Below the pieces are notes generated by a model. The model saw nothing but the letters and a program-made list of their open reading frames with translations, did not search any database and had not been told where the DNA came from. From Terfezia claveryi (lineage: Eukaryota; Ascomycota; Pezizomycetes; Pezizales; Pezizaceae), in NCBI GenBank assembly GCA_015179025.1, contig WHUX01000298.1, positions 1 to 52,536 of the forward strand: a DNA stretch of 52,536 bases, written 5' to 3'. The position numbers were made by a program, and so were the translations under genes. Of this stretch, positions 1 through 10,707 are shown piece by piece; position 1 is the first letter of the stretch, and every line of letters starts with the position of its first letter.

Positions 1-895
1 ACACCATTGATTCTATCCAGAAAGCCCGGGTCCCTATTCCCCTTCATTTTTGGGCCTTGGAAATACCGTTGATATATTATATTAACGATCTCCTCCGCAC
101 GGAACCGTCCCCTAAACTCCTTTTTGGACATCAATATTAGCGTCAGATATTGGACTGGTGGTGTTTGCCATCCGACCAACTTACATCCCGACTGCTTTGC
201 CTGCAGATAAATCGATCTCCTTCCAGCAAGTACTCAACCTTTGTCTTCATACATTCCTTTGGTAACTGGCTAATACCATACACCCTCGTGATGCTTGCCC
301 GACATTCATATATTAGATGTGCCCTTGTTTAGGAATGAATGCTTTTGAGCTGTTTCGAATCAGCAATCCAATGCCCCAAATCGGATTGGATGTCATACAA
401 ATATATCAACCGCTCTTACTCGTTCTATCTGGTGAGGCCCCGTTTGTGCCTTATCCCAGGCATGCTGTATGAGCAGGAGTAATTCACCCAGTGTTAGCAG
501 AGGTTTCCTATAATATGTGTAGTTGGTCACAATCTTTTGTGCGGTACTCATAAAAGGTTGTAAAATGTTGGGAATAGCTGAAAAGGATCGTGTTCCTCTT
601 CCAATGCCCGGCGCGAGTACAGCAGTGTCAACGAAAGTTTCCACTTCTGATTCGGAATCACTTCTGCTATCCTATGTCGGAATTAGCTTACAATTTGACC
701 AAAATATCACCTTCCTTATAGAAACCTCATTATCGAATGTGATATTATTGGTGGATGCGCCGCAGTTTCAACTGTTGGTTGTGGTTGAATCACAGTTGCT
801 ACAATTTGAGAGGCCTTACGTTTATGGCTTGCCTGCCCAGTCGGCGCAGTAGCTTGCTGAGAGGTAGCTTGCTGGGAAGATGTTTTGCGAGGCAT
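1..895 (-). pseudogene. Gene A, copy 1: DUF6532-like protein, partial and nearly intact
   Basis: The ATG is at 895 and the gene runs off the left edge. The N-terminus is Ser/Gln/Thr-rich and low in complexity (MPRKTSSQQATSQQ). The conserved core starts near 560 with TAQKIVTNYTYYRKPLL, then a helix with HAWDKAQ, LKSIHS, VEYLLEGDRFICR and, after an intron, FRAEEIV and KGNRDPGFLDRING. Two introns are well supported: 398 to 350 (GTATGA donor, CTGAT branch, CAG acceptor) and 184 to 120 (GTAAGT donor, CTAAT branch). Both sit at the same protein positions in the homologue at 14.8-16.3 kb. A third, at about 710-672, is possible. Damage seen: an apparent one-base frameshift near 755 and one stop codon where the homologue has Trp (HSW). 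The order of motifs resembles the fungal DUF6532 domain family, recalled from memory; its function is unknown to me. Confidence 0.6.
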
Positions 896-999
896 TGCAG
901 ATGAAAAAGATTTGTGGAGGAGGTTTGTATAGAAATATTCCAACGCAAAACATCTAATCCATTTCTTTGAGCATACAACTTGCTAATTAAATCCTCCTC

Positions 1000-1190
1000 C
1001 AAAAAAAATTTAAAAATCCACCCCCCCTCCCAAAAAAAAAAAAAAAGGAAAAAAAAACAATGAATACAGATCGCCTAGTCAAAAAAAAAGAAGTAAAAAA
1101 CAACGAACACAGATCACCTAGACAAAAAAAAGGAGAAAAAAACAACGAACACAGATCACCTAAAAAAAAAAAAAAAAAACGAACAGTCCT
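1000..1190. repeat. A-rich tandem repeat between genes A and B
   Basis: Long A-runs alternate with a repeated block containing CGAACACAGATCACCTA, in about three copies spaced roughly 40-60 bp apart. It lies between the stop of gene B (1,351) and the ATG of gene A (895). It is low-complexity DNA, and no coding signal is seen. Confidence 0.7.
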
Positions 1191-1350
1191 CTGATACCGA
1201 CCCTCTCCTTCCAACGTATACTGTCCTTAGATCAGATCCATCCATGCCAAATTGGCCACATTTTCTCCTGCCTCGTGCGTGACTTGTTCTCTCACCCTCC
1301 GTGCAGCTGGCGGAGCTCCCGGATCTTGTCGGCTCTAGCTCGTACCACCG

Positions 1351-2560
1351 CTAAGCACCTGCAGCGATCGGTCCCCATGCTAGGAGCATTTCCCTGCTAT
1401 TTTGTGGCTGGGGATCCAGTTCTTGCATGATGTTCCATGCTGGAGAATCTGAATCATAAATTTCCTCAGCTGGGAACCTTTCCCTCTGCTTCTGCTTCAT
1501 CTGACGCAAAGCCCGCTGCTGCCTCTTAATTCGCTTACGGAGCTTTAGCTTCCGCTCCTCAAATGCTTCCATTGTCTGCGGGAAGGTACGTTTGGCAAAG
1601 CCGGCAAGATTTCGACTCAATGAGTCGGAATCCTCGGCTAGGTCCATGTACTCCCTAGCTGCATCCAGGAAGTCAGCTGCAAAGTATGCACCATCATTGG
1701 GGGGTGGGCTGTCTGCCACCACACGCACCAAAGCCGGATCCCTATACAGGATAACTTGTATCCTAATTGGTTTGGAAGAGCTTAGCTCCAAAAATGCCTG
1801 CACCTCCTCGTCGGTTTGCAGACGCGTGGCGGCAGGGATTGCATTGGGTGGGTTGGGGTTGTCTAGTGCTCCGTATACAGCCTGCACTTTTCTCCCAGCT
1901 GGGATCCTTTCCCGAATCTTATCTACAATCTCCAAAAGGGATGCCAACTTCAGAATTGCAACACAGTTGCTTGGTGCTTTATCCCACTTATATTGGCCAT
2001 TTGCATCTTGTACCTCAGCTCCTCGGGTTGGATCAATGAGGAATAACCTCACAAGCTTTCGGAAACCCTCCTCAACGTTCTGGTCTGCATTCTGCTCTGG
2101 TGCATTGGCCACCCCCCCTGTATTGGCCCCCCCCCCAAACTGGACATCTGGAGCATTCGCACCTAGGTTTGCTACTTGTGCTAATGCATGCCCGCGCTCT
2201 GTGTCTCTTGCCTTTTTAAGGACGTCTTGCAAAATCTTGTCAAGAGCAGTCTCGGCTGCTCTTTTGATTGGTGCTGCCCCATTTTGGATGAGTGCAATTC
2301 TAGATGCAGGGAGCCCAGTCTCCTGCTGGGCATAGGTTTTGAATTGACCCCAGAGGGCATTCCCGGCCTGCCGTTTCCCCGTTATCCCCTGTATTCGTGC
2401 CCACCCCTTGACCCCATTCCTCCAGTTTGAGTACCGGGGATCATTCTCCCCTCATCCCAATAGTGCCTTTGCTTAGCTAACTTCTTGCGCTGCAGATAGC
2501 ATTTGGATGAACTACGTTGGAAATTTAGATACCCCCGTTGGAAACTATACTTTAGAGATA
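1351..2560 (-). CDS. Gene B, copy 1: unrecognised protein with ubiquitin/PB1-like centre
   Basis: A long open frame ends with TAG at 1,351. It stays open up to about 2,450 and continues, after one apparent frameshift in a G-run near 2,450, to about 2,560. Domains in order: a Trp-rich N-terminal block ([20 protein letters not shown]); an Ala/Asn-rich linker; a central block reading VRLFLIDP, then NGQYKW, then [17 protein letters not shown], then [11 protein letters not shown] and IRIQVILYR, whose strand-helix-strand spacing looks like a PB1 or other ubiquitin-like fold; and a basic, probably coiled-coil C-terminus rich in Lys/Arg/Gln. The homologue at 16,957-18,345 shares each block. A candidate 54-nt intron (GTAAGT at 2,565, TAG at 2,512) may join an upstream exon, so the start is unresolved. 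It is transcribed toward gene A. Function unknown. Confidence 0.6.
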
Positions 2561-2800
2561 CTTACGTTATGTATGTTAGGTGTTATTGAAATGTAAAGTT
2601 GTGATGGCAGGAAGGTATTGTGATGATAGCGGGAGGTATTGTGAATAGCTGTTGAGAATAATTGATTCACAGATCTATGGGGGTATTTATGGACTCTACG
2701 AAGTTGGACATAAGAGTAGGCCATGTTTGCTTGGTCCGCAATCAACATAGCCAGTCACTCCAGTTCTGTATGGCCTGCATAAGGCCATGACCTTTATGTT

Positions 2801-3048
2801 CATCAAGAAAGAAAATAGTTTGTCTCCAGTGTCTCTAGAGACAGTATTGCCACTGGAGACAAAGTGTGCCTCCACGATTGGCAGAATGTCTCCCAGTGTC
2901 TCCTGAAGACACTGGGAGACACTGGGAGACACATGGGAGACACTCAGGAGACACCTAGAAGACATAAAAGACACAAAAGACACCAGAGACAACCCTGTTT
3001 CTTGGAGACACTACCTGGCGTCCCGATGCCACTTTTTTCTTGCTGATG
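2801..3048. mobile_element. 248-bp non-autonomous element with Plavaka-like ends
   Basis: The left end reads CATCAAGAAAGAAAATAG. The right end reads CTTTTTTCTTGCTGATG, so the two ends are imperfect inverted copies. The right subterminal motif (GCGTCCCGATGCCA) matches the one inside the 26.6-kb element. The body holds a 13-bp inverted repeat (TTTGTCTCCAGTG against CACTGGAGACAAA, 2,819-2,863) and tandem GGAGACACT-type units at 2,885-3,005. The outer bases are TT on both sides, compatible with a 2-bp target duplication. It lies in a longer direct repeat of about 90 bp (2,705-2,800 and 3,054-3,135). Confidence 0.55.
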
Positions 3049-3740
3049 TTAATTATTGGACATGTTTGCTTCAAGCGGTCGGCAATCCATATAGCCATCT
3101 ATGCCTGCATAAGACTATGGCCTTTGTGTTAATATCTAGCTCTATGTAAACGACTTTCAAAAGCCCTCCAACCTTGTAAGTTGGAATCTGAGTGTACTAC
3201 ATACTTTCTGTTGTTTGTAGATATTGTTGTGACAGGAAATACAAATAACCATGACACAATGGAAAGTATGCAATACATGCAGATTCCAACTTACGAGGTT
3301 GGGTCGAGTTATTTGGTAGCGCTATCCCAAATCTAAGCCTGTTTGGAAAGCAGCTTGTACCCCTTCTAGTAAATTTCCTAAGTTAGAAAGACCTAGAACA
3401 TTGCATATGTATGTGATAGCGCTAAATATTAATAACTTATTTAGAGCCACTGTATCAAGCCCCTGATACAGAAGTCATCCGACTACTTAAGTTGGAATCT
3501 AAGTGCACTGCAAATATGCTGTTGTCCCGTAGATCTTTGTAATACTTAGTGGTATATGCCACTCACATTAATTCCTTCCCAATTGGGTATGAGACTAGCA
3601 GCCGTACATATTGAGACCATAGCACTAACACGGGTTTGATTTGCTCCCCCCCCCTAAATCTCTTAATACATATAAACCTCAACATCTGCAATATATTAAT
3701 TGCTATTATTGACTATTAGCTATTCTGCCACTACTATCAT
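3049..3740. other. Divergent upstream region between genes B and C
   Basis: This spacer has no gene. It includes the second arm of the ~90-bp direct repeat, and two copies of a motif beginning AAGTTGGAATCT near 3,178 and 3,489, with its reverse complement near 3,280. A TATA-like CATATAAA lies at about 3,668, some 70 bp before the ATG of gene C, and could serve as its promoter. Decay prevents a firmer call. Confidence 0.3.
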
Positions 3741-3741
3741 T

Positions 3742-4654
3742 ATGCCTTCACGTCAACCTCGCCAGAAACTGATGTTCCCACCACCCGAACTATCTCCAAA
3801 AGATAGTACAAATAGGTATGTCCTACTTAGCTTAGCAAAGAAACCCCCTTTGGTTGAGAAAGCCCCCCTTTGGTTGAGAAAGCCCCCATTTAGTCGAGAA
3901 AGCCCCCCTTTGGTTGAGAAAGCCCCCCTTTGGTTGAGAGCCCCCCTTAGGAGACCCTTTTGGAGTGAGAGCCCTCCCATTAGAGTGAGAGTCCTCCTAT
4001 TGGAGTAAGAGCCCTCCCATTTGAGTGAGAGCCCTCCCATAATTGGAGCGAGAGCCCTCCCATAATTGGAGCAAGAGTCTTAGTCCTAGCTAATATTTTC
4101 TTAGTATTAATGAAGACCCAACAAAGACATTATATAGAACATGAAGCCGACGTAAGCGGATAGCTCCTCCCCCAAGTGCCCTATCGGAATTAACCACCGA
4201 TATTGAGGATATGGAGGAGGATATGGAGGAGGATATGGAAGTACCACCCATGTCACCATCACCACATGGTAAGTGAGCAAAGAAATGTTTGGAGTCGGAT
4301 TATCTAGGGTTATCTATAACTAGCAATAAATTAGAGAACCAAGAAAATATGCCACTCGCAGTCCTATTTCCACCCCCTCCCGTGCCTCCGCCGACCCCAA
4401 TCCCTCCCCTAACTCCGGAGGCTCCTCCAAATCTAGCGCCTCCACTATCCACAAAGTCAAATCAGAGGCAGCGGATAAAACAATAGCATGCCAGTCGCGA
4501 ACATCTACGGAAACGTAGTCAGAGGGGAAGGATGAAGCAGGAAAGGATTGATGATTTGGGGGATGGAAGAGTCAATATCAGGGTTCATGCAGGAAGTGAT
4601 TCTTTTGTTCAGGTTGGAAATTGTAGTTTTATTAAAGGGGGAGAGCAAACATAA
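3742..4654 (+). pseudogene. Gene C, copy 1: small Pro-rich/basic protein, two introns, two stops
   Basis: I assemble three exons, 3,742-3,815, 4,105-4,268 and 4,335-4,654, which stay in one frame. Introns: GTATGT...CTAATATTTTCTTAG (289 nt, filled with minisatellite) and GTAAGT...AAATTAG (66 nt). The predicted protein is about 186 residues. It has a basic/proline N-terminus (MPSRQPRQKLMFPPPELSP), a basic patch (SRRKRIAPPP), three repeats of DMEE, a poly-proline stretch, a strongly basic segment and a C-terminus GSDSFVQVGNCSFIKGGE. In-frame stops occur near 4,153 (TGA) and 4,484 (TAG). Exon 3 is also present in copy 2 (31,500-31,850), and a related C-terminus occurs at 23,694-24,107. It lies upstream of the transposase on the same strand. 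I do not recognise the family. Confidence 0.5.
3838..4075. repeat. Intronic minisatellite of gene C
   Basis: About five copies of a 19-bp unit (CCCCTTTGGTTGAGAAAGC) are followed by about five copies of a related 20-25-bp unit (CCCTCCCATTAGAGTGAGAG). The whole array falls inside the proposed first intron of gene C. The frame through it is open for a while but looks repeat-derived rather than coding. Confidence 0.8.
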
Positions 4655-5145
4655 TAAACTACAAGAGTGTTCCAACTAGTGAAGTCAGAACTTATGTCCA
4701 ATAGATAGGACTTTAACCAAGGATAGGAAGCACCCCAGCCTCATCTTGTTGTTCTTGCTAGCGTGATCGCAGTGGCTTCAGTTGACTGATCGCGGCATTG
4801 AATTTAGACACAACAAGATGAAGGTAAGGGCTCTCCCGACTCCAGAGGTAGAGGGCAGTCTCCATGGTAGAGGGAAGTAAGGAAGGATGCGAAGGTTGTG
4901 TATTTGGTATGGGGTAGAAGAAAGAAAGTAAGTGGAGAGAAGATTAGGAAGGGGGGTGGGGCCAAGGGTATCGTGCGCAGTCGGTCTTGGCAAAATCAAA
5001 CGCATCACATCGGATAAAATCTCTTATTTAGTGCGATCGGAGCCTTGGCGCTTATGAAGCTTATTCCATGAGATTCTGTTAATGAAAATATTACACCACA
5101 AAATCTGTCTCTTACAACATTTTACAACCTCCGTGATATTTCAAA
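4655..5145. other. Leader region of transposase copy 1, with a conserved G-rich tract
   Basis: This is the spacer between gene C and the transposase ATG. It is retained in copy 2 (31,850-32,423), where about 60 extra bases are present near 31,890-31,960. A G-rich tract (GGAAGGGGGGTGGGGCC, about 4,947) is identical in both copies despite heavy decay around it. No open frame of note. Confidence 0.4.
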
Positions 5146-8068
5146 ATGAACAGATACAAAACCCTATGCCAATGGTGCCTACGATTCTATACTTCAGCTA
5201 GAGTATATTCAAATCATCTGGCGAAGGTTCATCCTGAAAAAAACGTGAAGGATCTTAATGGGCCACTGCCACCATCTCAAAGCGTCGGTTCTCCAACACC
5301 AGAGATACTGTTGATTTAGATTATGATATAGACGAAGTCAATTTCACCGATATTATATCTGCCGATGTTGATTACTACTCTGATTTATGCCATAGCGAGA
5401 GATCTGATAGGGAGGCTCGAACTTTTTGTGTTGAACCAAAATCAGACGAGGGAAGTCAGATGCAATCACCTATCTACGTGCAGGCAACCCAATATGTCAA
5501 CATGTATTTCCGGAGGAAGACCGAAACTTCAATTTGTTTGCTCCATTCCGCACCTCAATTGATTATCGACTGGCATGCTTCTTCAATTCTACAAAGACCT
5601 CACAGTCAAAGATTGACCAGTTTTTCAAAGATAACCTCTTGAAAGGCCTCAATCTAACGCACGAGGTTCAATTTCGGTCAGTGTATACAATGTATAAGCT
5701 TATCGACATGGCGGCAAATAACCTTCCTGGCACTCAGGAACAGTGAACTACCCTATTACTCAAGGGGGTGGCCTTTTATTATCGGAATATTATTGCAGCA
5801 GTGAAGTACCTTCTACCCAAAAGGTTTATGCCAGCGAGATGGCCTGGGGCCCGCGGCAAGAATACGACAATGAAGGGAACAGGGTATATAGTGAAATCCA
5901 TACTGCAAAGTGGTGGGAAGACACTCAGGTGAGCAATTTCTGTATGCTATGTCGGATATCCAACTAACTGAAACGGATAGGCTTTGCTACCCGAAGGCGG
6001 GACACTTGTTCCATTTTACTAGCATCAGATGAAACTCACCTAACGAATTTCTCTGGAGACAAAAAGTTATGGCCTGTTTATATGAGTATCGCAATATCGG
6101 AAGCTCCATACGCAATACATATACGATGCATGCCTGGATACCAATTGCACTGCTACCGATTGGGCCGAAACGAATCAACAAAATACCTGAGTATTTGGTA
6201 GAAATGCAGGAAATTCAGGCGTTGCAAACCATACACGATGTTTTGGCGCATTTGCTGAAACCGCTATCTGACGCGAGATGTCAGAAAGGCTACGAGATGG
6301 TTTGTGCTGATGGGAACGTACGCTTATGCTTTCCTAAGCTCTTTTTTGGCTCGCTGACCATATGGAAAATGCTACAATCCATGGTATTGCAAACAACCGC
6401 TGCCCTTCTTGCACAATCCCCGTCGAGAAGCTTGGTGAGTATTCAGGAAGTGGTTATCCAGCTCACTCACATCAAAATTATGCCGCAGCGTACAACAATT
6501 CCGACGCTATCAGTTTGAAAGCAAACGGCGTTAAAAACATCAAAAACGCCTTGTGGTCAGTCCCAAATATAAATCCGCCTGAGCTCGTTCGAGCAGATGT
6601 TTTGCACAATATCCTCCTAGGAGTGTTAAATCATTTAATGGATTGGATTCAAGGTTTTCTAGAATACCATGAGCGGATTAATGCGTTTGACTATGTCTGG
6701 CATCGGTTGCCTCCCTACCCTGGATTTTCAGTTCCGACCAAGGGATACCGAGTTGTTTCACAATGGTCGGGAAAGGAAATGCGGAACTTTGGTAAAGTCA
6801 TTCTTGGAACATTTACTGCGCATTGCGTCAGAAGGCCAACCAACCACGGCCTACCAGAGGTCAGGTACAGGAGTTCAATCGAGCAATTCGCTGCGTATGT
6901 AGCATCACTGACTTCTATCTCATGACTCAGTATCCTAGTCATACGGATAAGACAATTGCTTATTTACAAGAATATTTGCGTGTATTTCATGAAACTAAAG
7001 CTGTGTTCTTGAGGTTCCGTGCTGATAAGAAAATAAGAAAGGCTGCTGCAAAAGCATAGAAGGATTTGTTAAAGGAACAAGTGAGATCGTTGGTTGAAGA
7101 CCTCACAGCATCGGAAAAGGTTAGGATGCATCAAGAGAATACCTTGCACTGTCAGGAATTAGTGAATGACATTTTACAAGAAGGGGCGCACTTCAATTTC
7201 CCAAAAGTCCATTTAATTTCCCATTATGCCGAACAGATTCCGAAGTTTAGGGCTCTAGCTCAATATTCTACAGATATCAGTGAAGATATGCATAAAGGCC
7301 TTAAGATGCTTACTGTCGAAGTAATAGGGTTAATGCAACACCACAAATAGTTACCACCTATACGAGGGATCATACTTTTGCTATGAAGGACTTGACACTT
7401 AATCTATGGAACCAGGTTAGGTAAAACAGAGATGTGATGCTAGGTGTCGGACAGGTCTACTTGAAGTTGCGGGCGAAAATTGAGTTGGGATTAATACCCA
7501 ACCTTGAGGATCTGGAGCGTGTAACCGGCTTACCAGATCTAGTGCTGACAACGCAAGCGTTTTTGAGGCAGGAAGTTAGAAGCATGGATTCCAACCCTAC
7601 CGGGCTGTTAGTTCAGGAAATTCATTCATATGGGATGCTTCAAATTCCAGTGCCAAAATTCAATAGAGAAGGGTTCATTTTGCACAATGCTATATGCACC
7701 GATAAGTTTTGCGGGAAGGAAAGACACGATTGGATATGGGTAAGGAGACAGCGTGCATTGGATGAGGCACCAGTAGGGACGCTGAATGGATGAATATCAG
7801 GACGAATTAATACATTGTTCAAAGTAATAACTATGGCAGGAATAGTACACCGGTTGGCGCATGTGAATCTGCTTCAATACATCGGGGGAAATGCTGTGCA
7901 AGGCACAGAAGGGATGGTTCGCGTTGGATTGCCGATGAGTGGAGAAGAGTTATAGTTAAAATATCACAAATAGAAGGGATTGTGCATTTGATACTATTAG
8001 AGCTGGGGGAAAGTTGGTTGGTAAATAATAGAATAGACTTAGAGACGTGGAATATGATTTATGATTAG
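5146..8068 (+). pseudogene. Plavaka-type transposase, copy 1 (frameshifted)
   Basis: The ATG at 5,146 opens an N-terminal C2H2 zinc finger with spacing C-x2-C-x12-H-x4-H (CQWC...NHLAKVH). Recognisable Plavaka blocks follow in order across frames: FAPF and SVYTMYKLID (about 5,530-5,710); YSEIHTAKWWEDTQ; a 52-nt intron 5,929-5,980 (GTGAGC, AACTAAC, ATAG); LASDETHLTNFSGDKK and WPVYMSIGNI; CADGNVRLCFPKLF; NRCPSCTIP; RADVLHNILLGVLNHLMDW; RLPPYPGF; QWSGKEMRNF; HFNFPKVHLISHYAEQI; and a C-terminal block with NNRIDLETWNMIYD. About eight frameshifts and a TAG at 7,057 (a Trp position) break it. An AATAAA follows the stop, and a 26-bp direct repeat overlaps the stop. Assignment to the CACTA-related Plavaka family is by recalled motif order. 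Confidence 0.85.
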
Positions 8069-8391
8069 AGAAGTGGAATATGATTTATGATTAGGAAATA
8101 ATAAACTTGTGACTACAGTTGGGGGAAGAGCCACAAAGAATGTGAAGTGTCGGATATAAATCAGGTGCCAGGCAAATGTTAGGAGGCTATGTGTTGGGGT
8201 GTATAGAGGTAAGCAGAGAATTGTAACGCATGGGACGGTATAAAAATAGTTGACGCATCCTGACACAGATTTATATCTGCAGCTGTATCAGGATGCGCAT
8301 CAGATGCAAAGAAGGTAAAAAGGTTGTTGTGATGCATAGGACGGAGAAAACGTAGAAAGTGCGTCCTGACACAGAATTTTTTCTGCTGATG
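8069..8391. other. Right subterminal region of Plavaka copy 1
   Basis: This non-coding stretch is alignable to 35,365-35,666 of copy 2. It holds an inverted pair of about 14 bp (GACGCATCCTGACAC and GTATCAGGATGCGC near 8,247 and 8,287) and further GCRTCC motifs. It ends in the shared terminus at 8,385-8,391 (GCTGATG). Confidence 0.6.
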
Positions 8392-9235
8392 AACGCCAGG
8401 TTTGCAAACAAAAGCAATAGCAAAGAAAGCAGGAAGCACAAGCCATAGAGGAGGTCACTATAAGGGGAAATCTTAGTATTGAGATTGGGTCAGGCTCTTC
8501 TCAATTTCATTTTGGTCTGATATCCTTCTATGTTAACCAAAATTAAACTTTGAACCCATGTATTCATACATAGAATTTAGTGCAGGTGAGATTCAAAATG
8601 TAAGAACTTATGTACATGCCTCATAGTGATACTAGTCATATAGCTGTGTTTGGTTAATAGTATTCAGGTTTGCTTATAAATAAAGAATTGATTCTTTTAT
8701 TTGTATGAACAAAAGATTTTGGTAGTTATCTTCTATTTATCTGCAAGTCCACAGAATCATCAATGCTTCTACAGTGATTTGGATCTATATAAGCTGCTTT
8801 GAAGATAATGAATGGTTATGTGTTGCAAAGCCATGTTATAGATGCTATCATAGAGGATGTCACAGAGGCTGTAATGGAGGTTGTGTTAGGAAATCTGAAG
8901 TGGAATTATAGTTAGCTTATTTACTAACTATTAGTGATCTCAATCCCAAATATTCCCGTCTAAACAACCGGCAGCTGTGAAGATAACAAAGGGGTATATG
9001 TTGCAAAGTTTTGGCACAGAGGTAGTCATGGAGGTCATGTGAAGTGGTTCAATATGGAGCCCAAGGTGGAAAGACTACTGATGAAGTTTGTGTTTAAGTA
9101 TCCACAAGGCCAAACCATCCTCAGAAGAAAAGTAAGACAACTGGTAAAGTGCTAGCTAGCCTGGCACTAGAGTAGGAAAAAAGAAAGACAACTTGAATAG
9201 TACAGACAATAAAGTATGTTCCAAAAAAAAGGAAG
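8392..9235. other. AT-rich spacer, nothing recognised
   Basis: No open frame, RNA gene or clear repeat stands out. The base composition and loss of CpG/CpA resemble the decayed copies elsewhere in the window. Confidence 0.4.
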
Positions 9236-9239
9236 ACAA

Positions 9240-10707
9240 GAGTAGAATTAGCTCACCCAGTTAAAGATGTTCCAATAAGAAGAAGGATGAGAGCCGAACT
9301 AGTCATCATCCTACCTCTAGTTGAGGATATTTCAACAAGAAGAAGGACAAGAGCTGAATTAGGCTTCTATCCACCCCCAATTACAGAGGTTACAAAAAGA
9401 AGAACACCAAAAGCGGAACTAGCTGAGGATGTTCCAGAAAAAACAAAGATAAGAGTGGAACCCTAAAGGAATCTTTATGCCAAATATGCCAACTTCTCAT
9501 GGGGCCATCGGGAGTTTAATCCAGACATAGAATTTAGCAGGGGGAGGAATGCATGGAGCACCTTTACTAATCCCTACCCAAAAAAAATTTAAGAAACAAA
9601 CAAGAAATCGCTTGGACCTCCACTGTTATGGGAGCAGGCCAAGGAATGGAAAAGGTAAAAGGTAAACAGGATGCTCAAAGTAGGGATTAAAAGACCGAAC
9701 ATGCCACTACTATTGGAAGGGCAATAGGCACCCGAAAGAACTAGTTAACTGATATGGAACAAAGTAACTTTGAATGACTAGTTCAAACAACCTGCAACCT
9801 GATGTTTATCTGCAAAAAGGCATATATTTTGTACCAGTGGCATCAGCTGTCCGATGAGCAGAAGTGAGTCTATTTGGAATTACAGGGGCAAGAAGAGCTC
9901 CCCGAATTCAAAATTCCTAATGGGGAGTAGAAAGTAATAGGGATAAAGCCAGTACAGTAATTCGTGGTGGTTATTAGTATTATATCAATAAACTGCTGGG
10001 CCTATACCTGATTTGATGAGCCAACTGAATGTGACACCCCTAACTGGACTAGTGACACCCATTTAGGAGTATCTGGGTATAGGACTAGTGACACAGGGCC
10101 CAATACATATGACGGGGCAGTAGCAATAGATAGTAAGATGCAGACTATATAAAAGGAATTAGCCTAGAGGAGTGCTAAAGATTGCTTTAGTAATGAGGAC
10201 ATTGAGACTGATATTGAGGAGGTAGATGCATCCTCATGCTTGATCTAAATGTGAGAAATTTACACACCAATAGATAGGACTATGATGACAATCCGAACAA
10301 GCAAGATAATAAGGAGGATGTATAACTATGGGGCCGATGGGAAGCTTCAGAGGGTTCTTCGGAAGAAGAAGAAGCTCAACTAACTGAATCTTACTCCAGC
10401 AAATGGGGAAAGGGGTTGTCAGCACCTAGTGGGGAGAGGCCTGCTGAATTGCTTCCAAACGACACCAAAGATGAGGACTATGGGGATTCCACTGAGGAAA
10501 ATGATTACAAGGTCAATGACTGAGTATATCAGCTGATTTTATATCGAGGTGCTATGATAACAATATATGACAATAATAATGAAGACAAAGGTGAGAAGTA
10601 AGTTACAGGCAATAATAGAGGGAATGATAAGCTAGCGGATGATGATAAGGGTGAGTATGATGATAAAGGTGACAATTACAGTGAAGATGAGGAAGAAGCA
10701 GACTAGA
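9240..10707 (+). pseudogene. Unrecognised coding relic with acidic C-terminus
   Basis: Several plus-strand stretches read as protein once stops are ignored. From 9,255 a repeated motif appears three to four times (VKDVPIRRRMRAELV, VEDISTRRRTRAELG and diverged copies). From about 9,800 one frame runs about 150 codons with scattered TGA/TAG/TAA, including LYQWHQLSDEQK and YLELQGQEELPEF. From 10,280 an acidic tail follows (SEGSSEEEEAQLTES, then DDDKGEYDDKGDNYSEDEEE) up to a TAG near 10,705. Frame changes near 9,700 and 10,260 mean that it is broken. The middle segment faintly recalls an HMG box, but this is not strong enough to name. It could equally be gag-like. Confidence 0.35.

Larger units (their letters stand above)
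1..8391 (+). mobile_element. Plavaka-type DNA transposon, copy 1 (left end outside window)
   Basis: A composite element that I delimit from its contents: genes A and B on the minus strand, then gene C and a Plavaka-type transposase on the plus strand. The right end is placed at 8,391 because copies 1 and 2 stay alignable up to a shared terminus reading AGAA, a T-run, then GCTGATG, and diverge after it. The subterminal 140 bp carry several copies of a GCRTCCTGA motif in both orientations (for example near 8,250, 8,290 and 8,361), as is common for CACTA-like elements. The left end lies beyond base 1. A 248-bp unrelated insertion sits at 2,801-3,048. That A and B belong to the element is inference from the second copy of the arrangement at 14.8-22.9 kb. 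Confidence 0.65.

Noticed and set aside
3753..4040. Minus-strand repetitive frame over the gene C intron
   Set aside because: Derived from the 19-bp minisatellite; splice sites and exon frame support the plus-strand gene instead.
9800..9900. HMG-box-like segment (WHQLSDEQK)
   Set aside because: Only about 20 residues fit the pattern, with stops in the middle; too weak to name.
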